Shown here in pieces: positions 1 to 4,903 of a DNA stretch of 5,419 nt. Position 1 is the first letter of the stretch, and every line of letters starts with the position of its first letter. Made by a program: the position numbers and the translations under genes. The DNA comes from Actinomycetota bacterium (GTDB lineage: Bacteria > Actinomycetota > Thermoleophilia > Gaiellales > Gaiellaceae): NCBI GenBank assembly GCA_019236545.1, contig JAFAIV010000157.1, positions 1-5,419 of the forward strand, written 5' to 3'. The notes beneath the pieces were generated by a model. That model ran no database searches. It was not told where the DNA came from and saw only the letters and a program-made list of their open reading frames with translations.

Positions 1-513
1 CACGCGGCCGTGCTGCGGCGCCTCGGCGCCGAGCCGGTCGAGGTGCGCCTGCCGGAGCAGCTCGACGGCCTCGACGGGCTGATCATCCCCGGCGGCGAGT
101 CGACGGCAATCGGCCGCCTGATGCGCCTCTACGGGCTCGACGAGGCCGTGAAGGAGTTCGCCGCGCCGATCTTCGGGACGTGCGCGGGGATGATCGTCCT
201 CGACCGCGGCCACCTCGGTATCGGCGACTTCGTCACGCGGCGGAACGCGTTCGGCCGCCAGGTGCGCAGCTTCGAGGCCGACCTCGACATCGGGCATGGC
301 GACGAGCCGGTGCGGGCAGTCTTCATCCGCGCGCCGTGGATCGAGGAGGCCGGCGACGACGTCGAGGTGCTCGCCGAGGTCGACGGCCACCCGGTGCTGG
401 CGCGCGAGGGGCGGCTGCTCGTCGCCGCGTTCCATCCGGAGCTGACGGACGACACGCGGATCCACGAGCTCTTTCTGAACCAGGTACGGGAGGCGACGAG
501 TGTCCGGGCATAG
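1..513 (+). CDS. pdxT: Pyridoxal 5'-phosphate synthase glutaminase subunit PdxT (5' end missing)
   Basis: PdxT hydrolyses glutamine and passes the ammonia to PdxS, which builds pyridoxal 5'-phosphate (vitamin B6) from ribose 5-phosphate and glyceraldehyde 3-phosphate. The frame is open from base 1 and begins HAAVLRRLGAE, a family segment that normally sits about 15-20 residues in, so the true start lies left of the window; the GTG at base 10 is internal. Counting from the first visible codon, the PGGES loop is at residues 30-34, the nucleophile Cys61 is in GTCAGM, and the catalytic His145 and Glu147 are in FHPEL. The family signatures RNAFGRQV, SFEADL and FIRAP are also present. All catalytic residues are intact, and the 170 visible residues match the usual length of about 190-200 once the missing start is added. 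The last 14 bases overlap yebC. pdxS is expected just upstream, outside the window (inference). Confidence 0.97.
   Translation, partial: HAAVLRRLGAEPVEVRLPEQLDGLDGLIIPGGESTAIGRLMRLYGLDEAVKEFAAPIFGTCAGMIVLDRGHLGIGDFVTRRNAFGRQVRSFEADLDIGHGDEPVRAVFIRAPWIEEAGDDVEVLAEVDGHPVLAREGRLLVAAFHPELTDDTRIHELFLNQVREATSVRA
488..493 (+). promoter_or_regulatory. Shine-Dalgarno site of yebC
   Basis: GGGAGG lies inside the 3' end of pdxT, six bases before the GTG at 500. It decides the yebC start, because MSGHSKW then follows at once as in nearly all family members. The position inside pdxT suggests translational coupling of the two genes. Confidence 0.75.
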
Positions 514-1255
514 CAAGTGGTCGACGATCAAGCACAAGAAGGGCGCCGCCGACGCCAAGCGCGGCAAGCTCTTCTCGAAGCTGACCCGCGCGATCATCGT
601 CGCGGCAAAGGAGGGCGGCCCCGACCCCGGCGCGAACCTCGCGCTCCAGAACGCGATCGAGAAGGCCCGCTCGTACTCGATGCCGAAGGACAACATCGAC
701 CGAGCGATCGCGAAGGGCGCCGGCACCGGCGACGACGCGACGCAGTATGAGACGGTCGTCTACGAGGGCTACGGCCCCGCGGGCGTCGCGGTCATCGTCG
801 AGGCGCTGACGGACAACCGGAACCGCACCGCGGGCGAGGTGCGCCACACCTTCTCGAAGAACGACGGCAACCTGGGCACGTCGGGCGCGGTCGCGTGGCT
901 GTTCGAGCGGCGCGGCGTCGTGCTCGTCGGCGCCGACGCGGTGGACGAGGACGAGCTGACGCTCGCGGCGGCCGAGGGCGGCGCGGACGACGTCTCGCTC
1001 GACGGCTCCTCGTTCCAGGTGCTGACCGCCGCGGAGAACCTCGCCGCCGTGCGCGACGCGATCGAGGCCGCCGGCTTCGAGATCGAGAGCGCCGAGCTGA
1101 CGATGCTCCCGAAGACCACCGTCGCGGTCGAGGACGAGAACGAGGCGAAGAAGATCCTGCGGCTGATCGACCAGCTCGAGGACAACGACGACGTCCAGGA
1201 CGTCTACGCGAACTTCGACATCCCGGAGCGCGTCCTGGAAGCCGTCGCCGGCTAG
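500..1255 (+). CDS. yebC: YebC/PmpR/TACO1 family protein
   Basis: A cytoplasmic protein of the YebC/TACO1 family. Members have been described both as DNA-binding regulators (PmpR of Pseudomonas) and, like mitochondrial TACO1, as translation factors that help ribosomes through difficult sequences such as proline runs; the role here cannot be settled from sequence. The 251 residues match the usual length of about 240-250. The N-terminus is diagnostic: MSGHSKWSTIKHKK followed by DAKRGKLFSKL. The central signatures MPKDNIDRAI (61-70), YEGYGPAGVA, TDNRNRTA and VRHTFSKNDGNLG are present, and the C-terminal part ends in a typical LEDNDDVQDVYANFD. The GTG start is fixed by the Shine-Dalgarno site at 488-493. 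It overlaps pdxT by 14 bases and ends on a CTAG shared with the convergent methyltransferase gene. In many actinobacteria yebC sits directly before ruvC; here a reverse-strand gene intervenes. Confidence 0.97.
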   Translation: MSGHSKWSTIKHKKGAADAKRGKLFSKLTRAIIVAAKEGGPDPGANLALQNAIEKARSYSMPKDNIDRAIAKGAGTGDDATQYETVVYEGYGPAGVAVIVEALTDNRNRTAGEVRHTFSKNDGNLGTSGAVAWLFERRGVVLVGADAVDEDELTLAAAEGGADDVSLDGSSFQVLTAAENLAAVRDAIEAAGFEIESAELTMLPKTTVAVEDENEAKKILRLIDQLEDNDDVQDVYANFDIPERVLEAVAG

Positions 1256-1262
1256 CGCTTCC
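1237..1262. terminator. Stem-loop spanning the shared stop codons (candidate bidirectional terminator)
   Basis: GGAAGC at 1237-1242 is repeated exactly inverted as GCTTCC at 1257-1262, with a 14-base GC-rich loop that contains the CTAG used as stop codon by both convergent genes. On the plus-strand RNA one G-U pair could extend the stem (1236 with 1263). There is no U tract on either side, so it is not a classical intrinsic terminator. U-less hairpins have been proposed to terminate in actinobacteria. It may also be chance, given the base composition. Confidence 0.3.
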
Positions 1263-1992
1263 GCGCGACCGCAGCGAGCACGTCGCCCGCGTCGTGCGGC
1301 GGCAGCCGCTCGTCGAGCGCGTTCAGCGCCCGCTGCAGCGGCGCGAAGTCGAGCGGCCACATCACGTGGAAGCGGAACGTCTCGATCCGCTCCACCTCGA
1401 AGCCCGCGTCCTCGAGCAGCGCGCGCAGGCTCTCGCGCGTGAACCCGCTCGCGGGCGACTGGACGCGCGAGTGGCGCCCGCTCAGGCGCAGCGCGCGCAC
1501 GAGTGCCATCCGCGGGGCGTTGAGCACGCGCGAGACCCAGGCGCGGTCGTTGTCCGTCGAGATCACGAGGACGCCGCCGGGCCGCAGGACGCGGGCCAGC
1601 TCGCGCGCGCCGCGCGGCTGATCGAGGACGTGCTCGATCACCTGCGTGCTGAGGGCGAGGTCGAACTCGCCGTCGCCGAACGGGAGCTGCTCGAGGTTCC
1701 CCTGACGGAGGTCGGCGCGCGGCGCCGCGGCGCGGGCGGTCTCGATGATCCGCTCGGAGATGTCGACGCCGGCGATCCGCTCCGGCAGCTCCGCGTCGAG
1801 CGCCCGCAGGTAGCGGCCGTCGCCGCAGCCCGCGTCGAGGAACGACTCCGCCGGGAGCTGCTCGCGCACGAGCGCGCAGATCCGCGCGAACTTCCGGTCG
1901 ACGCGCGGGTCGGGGAGCGGCTGCGGCGCGGCGTACTGCTGCTCCGCGCGCTCCTCGTAGTGGGAGCGCATGCTGTCGGAGGGAAGGCTCAC
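1252..1992 (-). CDS. Class I SAM-dependent methyltransferase, substrate unknown
   Basis: A 246-residue soluble methyltransferase of the UbiE/Methyltransf_11 type. The Rossmann-fold SAM site is complete: motif I LDAGCGDG at 52-59, the acidic ribose-binding end of strand 2 at GVDIS (75-79, Asp77), QGNLEQLPFGDGEFD at 97-111, then VIEHVLDQP (118-126) and LARVLRPGGVLVIST (132-146). The C-terminal 100 residues, including SRVQSPASGFTRESL and FRFHVMWPLDF, form a less conserved region that would set the substrate, and I cannot name it. The GTG start at 1992 is preferred because a TANNNT hexamer ends six bases upstream, as for a leaderless mRNA. An ATG seven codons further in (1971) is the alternative, and neither has a Shine-Dalgarno site. 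The gene is divergent from ruvC and convergent with yebC, so it is its own transcription unit set inside a normally continuous gene order. Confidence 0.93.
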   Translation of the reverse strand: MSLPSDSMRSHYEERAEQQYAAPQPLPDPRVDRKFARICALVREQLPAESFLDAGCGDGRYLRALDAELPERIAGVDISERIIETARAAAPRADLRQGNLEQLPFGDGEFDLALSTQVIEHVLDQPRGARELARVLRPGGVLVISTDNDRAWVSRVLNAPRMALVRALRLSGRHSRVQSPASGFTRESLRALLEDAGFEVERIETFRFHVMWPLDFAPLQRALNALDERLPPHDAGDVLAAVARKR

Positions 1993-1998
1993 GGCGGG

Positions 1999-2004
1999 AG
2001 GGTA
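1999..2004 (-). promoter_or_regulatory. Predicted -10 element, leaderless methyltransferase promoter
   Basis: Read on the minus strand the hexamer is TACCCT. Six bases (1998-1993) separate it from the GTG at 1992, so a transcript starting at the usual distance would begin exactly on the start codon. The bases before the GTG are pyrimidine-rich and give no ribosome binding site. No recognisable -35 box is seen at 17-18 bases, where the region falls on the ruvC -10. Confidence 0.5.
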
Positions 2005-2024
2005 GTCCCGTCCGACCCGCTCCG

Positions 2025-2030
2025 TACCGT
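2025..2030 (+). promoter_or_regulatory. Predicted -10 element, leaderless ruvC promoter
   Basis: TACCGT is followed by six bases and then the ruvC GTG at 2037, placing the start codon at +1 of a predicted transcript. There is no Shine-Dalgarno sequence before ruvC. The matching -35 position (about 2001-2007) has no good consensus and overlaps the methyltransferase -10 on the other strand. Confidence 0.5.
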
Positions 2031-2036
2031 GTCCGC

Positions 2037-2525
2037 GTGAAAGTCGTCGGCATCGACCCGGGGACGGCTGCGTGCGGGTACGGGATCGTCCACGAAAGCG
2101 GAGGGCGCCTGCGGGCCATCGCCCACGGGTGCTGGTCCACCCCCGCCGGCGAGGCGCCGGCGCTCCGCTTGAAGACGATCTACGACGGCGTGGCGGCGCT
2201 CATCGAGGAGCACACGCCGGATGCGGTGGCGCTCGAGGAGTCGTTCGTCGGCGCCGACGCCCGCATCGCGCTCTCCGTCGGGCAGGCGCGCGGCGTCGTG
2301 CTCGTCGCGGCCGCCAACGCGGGAGTCGCCTGCATGGAGTACGCGCCGTCGCGCGTGAAGCAGTCGATCTGCGGCTACGGCCGCGCTGAGAAGGCGCAGG
2401 TGCAGCGGATGGTGAAGGCGATCCTCTCCCTCGACGCGCCGCCGACCCCGAACCACGCAGCCGACGCGCTCGCTGTCGCGATCTGCCACGCGCTCTCGCC
2501 GCCGCTGCTGAGGATCGCCGGATGA
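2037..2525 (+). CDS. ruvC: Crossover junction endodeoxyribonuclease RuvC
   Basis: RuvC is the Mg2+-dependent dimeric resolvase that nicks two opposed strands of a Holliday junction during recombinational repair, working with RuvAB. The 162 residues fit the family (about 160-190). The RNase H-like active site is visible: Asp7 in GIDPGT, Glu67 in LEESF, His140 and Asp143 in NHAADALAVAICH. The fourth metal-site position is His, as in Thermus RuvC, where E. coli has Asp. The conserved SVGQARGV helix (80-87) and YAPSRVKQSICGYGRAEKAQV DNA-contact region (102-122) are intact. The GTG start gives the canonical MKVVGIDPG N-terminus. The TGA stop overlaps the ruvA ATG within ATGA. It heads the ruvCAB operon from a predicted leaderless promoter. 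Confidence 0.97.
   Translation: MKVVGIDPGTAACGYGIVHESGGRLRAIAHGCWSTPAGEAPALRLKTIYDGVAALIEEHTPDAVALEESFVGADARIALSVGQARGVVLVAAANAGVACMEYAPSRVKQSICGYGRAEKAQVQRMVKAILSLDAPPTPNHAADALAVAICHALSPPLLRIAG
2510..2514 (+). promoter_or_regulatory. Shine-Dalgarno site of ruvA
   Basis: GAGGA inside the 3' end of ruvC, seven bases before the ruvA ATG at 2522. Together with the ATGA overlap it points to coupled translation of ruvC and ruvA. Confidence 0.6.
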
Positions 2526-3094
2526 TCGCGCGCCTCCGCGGGACGGCGGTCGCCTCGACGCCGGAGGGCCTCCTGCTCGACGTGAACGGCGTCGGCTACC
2601 TCGTCGCCGCGACGCCGAGTGCGGTGCGCAAGGCGGACGGCGCGGGCGAGGTCACGGTCGAGACGTACCTCCACGTCCGCGAGGACGCGCTGCAGCTCTA
2701 CGGGTTCGCCGACCACGCCGAGCGCGAGCTTTTCACGCACCTGCTCACGGTGAACGGCATCGGCCCGAAGGTGGCGCTCGCGATCGTCTCCGGCTCGCCC
2801 GCGGAGGAGTTGCGGCGCGCGATCGTCCGCGGCGACTCCGCCCGCTTCGTGGCGATCCCCGGCATCGGCAAGAAGACGGCCGAGCGGATCGTCCTCGAGC
2901 TGCAGGAGAAGCTCGGCGCCGCCGGCCCGTCCGTCGTCGCGCAGGTCGCGGCGGAGGACACGCATGTCGTCGCCCGCGACGCGCTCGTCGAGCTCGGCTA
3001 CTCCGTCCTCGACGCGGAGCGCGCGCTCGCCGAGGTCGACCCGCTGCTGCCGCCGGAGGAGCGTGTCCGGCTCGCGTTGAAGAGAGCGGCGTGA
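2522..3094 (+). CDS. ruvA: Holliday junction branch migration complex subunit RuvA
   Basis: RuvA tetramers clamp the four-way DNA junction and load the RuvB motor. The 190-residue length is typical (about 190-205). The three domains are in order. An N-terminal OB fold covers about residues 1-63 (MIARLRGTAV, VNGVGYLV, REDALQLYGF). A double helix-hairpin-helix domain follows, with hairpins VNGIGPKVAL at 77-86 and IPGIGKKTAERI at 112-123. After a flexible alanine-rich linker (about 131-147) comes the small C-terminal RuvB-binding three-helix domain (about 148-190, with ARDALVELGYS). Start is ATG, the only ATG among the visible starts. It overlaps ruvC by four bases (ATGA) and ruvB by four bases (GTGA). 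Confidence 0.97.
   Translation: MIARLRGTAVASTPEGLLLDVNGVGYLVAATPSAVRKADGAGEVTVETYLHVREDALQLYGFADHAERELFTHLLTVNGIGPKVALAIVSGSPAEELRRAIVRGDSARFVAIPGIGKKTAERIVLELQEKLGAAGPSVVAQVAAEDTHVVARDALVELGYSVLDAERALAEVDPLLPPEERVRLALKRAA
3079..3086 (+). promoter_or_regulatory. Weak purine-rich ribosome binding site of ruvB
   Basis: GAAGAGAG lies in the last codons of ruvA, four bases before the ruvB GTG at 3091. It is a poor Shine-Dalgarno match, so ruvB probably relies on re-initiation through the GTGA stop-start overlap. Confidence 0.4.
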
Positions 3095-4101
3095 GCACGC
3101 AGTTCCTGGCGCCGGCGCTCCGCGAGGAGGACGAGGAGGTCGAGCAGAGCCTCCGCCCGCGCCGGCTCGACGACTTCGTCGGCCAGGTGCGCGTCAAGGA
3201 GCAGCTGGCGATCGCGCTCGACGCCGCGAAGGCGCGCGGCGAGGCGCTCGACCACGTCCTGCTCGTCGGCCCGCCGGGCCTCGGCAAGACGAGCCTCGCG
3301 CACATCGTCCGCGAGGAGCTCGGCGTCGGCATCCGCGCCGTGGCCGGCCCCGCGCTCGAGCGGAAGGACGTCGCGGCGATCCTGACCGCGATCGAGCCGC
3401 GCGACGTCGTCTTCGTCGACGAGATCCACCGGATGAGCCGCGCCGCCGAGGAGATCCTCTATCCGGCTCTCGAGGACTTCCGGCTCGACATCGTCATGGG
3501 GCAGGGGACGGCCGCGCGGACGCTGACGCTCGATCTGCCGCCGTTCACGCTCGTCGGCGCGACGACCCGCACCGGCCTGCTCACGTCGCCGCTGCGCGAC
3601 CGCTTCGGCATGACGTTCCGGCTCGACTACTACGAGCCCGCGGAGCTCGCGGCGATCGTCGCGCGGTCGGCGCGGATCCTCGGCGTGGAGATCGCGGCCG
3701 ACGCCGCCGACGAGATCGCCGGCCGCGCCCGTGGAACGCCGCGGATCGCGAACCGGATCCTCCGCCGCGTCCGCGACGTCGCCGAGGTCCGCCACGAGGG
3801 CGCGATCACGACCGCGATCGCCCGCGAGGCGCTCGACCTGCTCGAGGTCGACGAGGCCGGCCTGGAGCGGCTCGACCGCGAGCTGCTCCGCTCGATCGTC
3901 GAGAAGTACGACGGCGGGCCGGTCGGCGTCGGCACGCTCGCCGCGTCGCTCGGCGAGGAGCCGGACACGATCGAGTACGTCTACGAGCCGTATCTGCTGC
4001 AGCTCGGCTTCATCCAGCGGACGCCTCGCGGCCGGACGATCACGAAGCTCGGCCGGGCGCACCTCGGGGCGGCGCCGGAGCCGGACGCGAGCCTGTTCTA
4101 G
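3091..4101 (+). CDS. ruvB: Holliday junction branch migration DNA helicase RuvB
   Basis: RuvB is the hexameric AAA+ motor that pumps DNA through the RuvA-bound junction. The 336 residues equal the E. coli length. Visible elements in order: LRPRRLDDFVGQ (21-32); Walker A GPPGLGKT (60-67, Lys66); Walker B VFVDEIHR (107-114, Asp110/Glu111); the RuvA-contacting beta-hairpin region near LDIVMGQGTAARTLTLDLP (132-150); sensor 1 GATTR (156-160); arginine-finger segment SPLRDRFG (166-173); sensor 2 GTPRIANRILRR (215-226); and a C-terminal winged helix with GPVGVGTLAASLGEE and YEPYLLQLGFIQRTPRGR. All catalytic residues are intact. GTG start, overlapping ruvA by four bases. Its TAG stop is the beginning of the predicted -10 of the next gene. 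Confidence 0.98.
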   Translation: MSTQFLAPALREEDEEVEQSLRPRRLDDFVGQVRVKEQLAIALDAAKARGEALDHVLLVGPPGLGKTSLAHIVREELGVGIRAVAGPALERKDVAAILTAIEPRDVVFVDEIHRMSRAAEEILYPALEDFRLDIVMGQGTAARTLTLDLPPFTLVGATTRTGLLTSPLRDRFGMTFRLDYYEPAELAAIVARSARILGVEIAADAADEIAGRARGTPRIANRILRRVRDVAEVRHEGAITTAIAREALDLLEVDEAGLERLDRELLRSIVEKYDGGPVGVGTLAASLGEEPDTIEYVYEPYLLQLGFIQRTPRGRTITKLGRAHLGAAPEPDASLF

Positions 4102-4104
4102 CCT
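4099..4104 (+). promoter_or_regulatory. Predicted -10 element built on the ruvB stop codon
   Basis: TAGCCT matches TANNNT; its first three bases are the ruvB stop. Seven bases follow before the GTG at 4112, one more than at the other three sites, so the transcript would begin at or one base before the start codon. The interval CGCGCCC has no Shine-Dalgarno character and no -35 consensus is seen. Confidence 0.42.
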
Positions 4105-4111
4105 CGCGCCC

Positions 4112-4570
4112 GTGCGGCGGATCCTCGTCACCGGCATGTCCGGCACCGGCAAGTCGAGCGCGCTCGCGGAGCTCGCCCGCCGTGGCGTCCGCGTCGTCGA
4201 CACCGACGAGCCGGGCTGGACGGTCGAGGACGCCGACGGCGGCCGCTGGTGGGACGAGGAGCGGATCGTCGCGCTGCTCGACGAGGCCCGCGCGCCCCTG
4301 GTCGTCTCAGGCGCGGTGACCAACCAAGGCCGCTTCTACGACCGCTTCGACGCGATCGTGCTCCTCAGCGCGCCGGTGGACGTCCTTCTCGAGCGGATCG
4401 CGGGACGCGCGACGAACGACTACGGGAAGTCGCCGGAGGAGCAGGCGCTCGTCCTCGAGCACGTGCGGGAGGTCGAGCCGCTCCTGCGGGCGACGTGCAC
4501 GCACGAGATCGACGCCACGCTCCCGCTCTCGGAGGTCGTCGGCCGGCTCCTCGAGCTGGTTCAGCGCTAG
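4112..4570 (+). CDS. Small P-loop kinase-like ATPase, substrate unknown
   Basis: A 152-residue cytoplasmic protein with a nucleoside/nucleotide-kinase-like P-loop fold. Walker A GMSGTGKS is at residues 8-15 (Lys14), right after the first beta strand RRILVT. Strand 2 ends in VVDTD (28-32), the place where small-molecule kinases hold an acidic substrate or Mg ligand. Strand 3 is PLVVSGAV (62-69), followed by TNQGRFYDRFD (70-80), and the fourth strand AIVLLSAP leads into a lid-like segment RIAGRATNDYGK (95-106) with Arg and Asn that could contact ATP phosphates. It resembles proteins usually annotated only as AAA or ATP-binding protein; shikimate, adenylate or dephospho-CoA kinase are related folds, but their substrate signatures are not seen. 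Start chosen as GTG at 4112, which places the P-loop at the usual distance. Ten bases separate it from ruvB, so cotranscription is possible as well as its own promoter. Confidence 0.88.
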   Translation: MRRILVTGMSGTGKSSALAELARRGVRVVDTDEPGWTVEDADGGRWWDEERIVALLDEARAPLVVSGAVTNQGRFYDRFDAIVLLSAPVDVLLERIAGRATNDYGKSPEEQALVLEHVREVEPLLRATCTHEIDATLPLSEVVGRLLELVQR

Positions 4571-4573
4571 GCT
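4568..4573 (+). promoter_or_regulatory. Predicted -10 element built on the kinase-like gene's stop codon
   Basis: TAGGCT matches TANNNT and begins with the TAG stop of the upstream gene. Exactly six bases separate it from the GTG at 4580, predicting a leaderless start. The interval CCGCTC cannot act as a Shine-Dalgarno site; no -35 consensus is visible. Confidence 0.47.
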
Positions 4574-4579
4574 CCGCTC

Positions 4580-4903
4580 GTGCCCGACCTGTGGACGCCG
4601 GTCGCGGAGCTTCCCCACGAGGCGTTCGTCGAGCGCGTCCTCAAGGCGATCGCCAACTTCGCGGACGCCACCGGCGTCGAGAAGCCCGTGGTCGAGGTGG
4701 AGCTGATGGACACGGCGCGGTTCGTGCTGGACCGCATCGACCCGGAGCCGGGCTTCGGGATGCTCACGCTCTACGTCAACGAGCCCGACGGCGACTCGCC
4801 GGATGCGCTGATCGTCCCGATCGGCTCGATCAGGCGGATCGAGCTCCGCACGTCGCCGGAGGAGCGCGTCGCGCGCTTCGGCTTCAGCGTCCCGGCCGCG
4901 TAG
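4580..4903 (+). CDS. Conserved-looking small protein of unknown function
   Basis: A 107-residue protein that I do not recognise. It is probably real: nearly every third codon base is G or C, the composition is balanced and not arginine-rich as in shadow frames, and the start sits at a leaderless-type signal. The visible pattern is an amphipathic helix at about 13-31 (HEAFVERVLKAIANFADATG), a strand at 37-44 (PVVEVELM), a strand at 58-66 (GFGMLTLYV), then an acidic turn EPDGDSPD and strands at 76-80 and 84-90 (ALIVPI, IRRIELR). No signal peptide, membrane segment or cysteines are present, so a small alpha/beta cytosolic protein is likely. It lies nine bases after the kinase-like gene on the same strand. 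Its 3' 133 bases run antisense to the membrane-protein gene. Confidence 0.78.
   Translation: MPDLWTPVAELPHEAFVERVLKAIANFADATGVEKPVVEVELMDTARFVLDRIDPEPGFGMLTLYVNEPDGDSPDALIVPIGSIRRIELRTSPEERVARFGFSVPAA

Noticed and set aside
1252..1971. ATG at 1971 as the methyltransferase start.
   Set aside because: It has no Shine-Dalgarno site and no -10 box at leaderless distance, while the GTG at 1992 has one. It remains possible because the seven extra residues carry no known motif.
1993..2036. A LexA/SOS-type operator in front of ruvC.
   Set aside because: No dyad resembling an actinobacterial SOS box was seen in the 44 bases. An operator inside the flanking coding sequence was not excluded.
895..2040. 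A 381-codon plus-strand open frame antisense to the methyltransferase.
   Set aside because: Low-complexity basic sequence with no family signature; the methyltransferase on the opposite strand has complete SAM motifs.
323..2140. A 605-codon open frame on the minus strand covering yebC and the methyltransferase.
   Set aside because: The translation is arginine-, alanine- and valine-rich and without motifs, and it overlaps two well-identified genes in other frames. Long stop-free shadows are expected at this GC content.
2998..4323. A 441-codon minus-strand open frame antisense to ruvB.
   Set aside because: RuvB is unmistakable on the plus strand; the reverse frame is a compositional shadow rich in Arg, Asp and Leu.
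3731..4570. Extending the kinase-like gene upstream to 3731, inside ruvB.
   Set aside because: The extra residues are Ser/Arg-rich shadow of ruvB; the GTG at 4112 puts the P-loop at residue 8, as usual for this fold.
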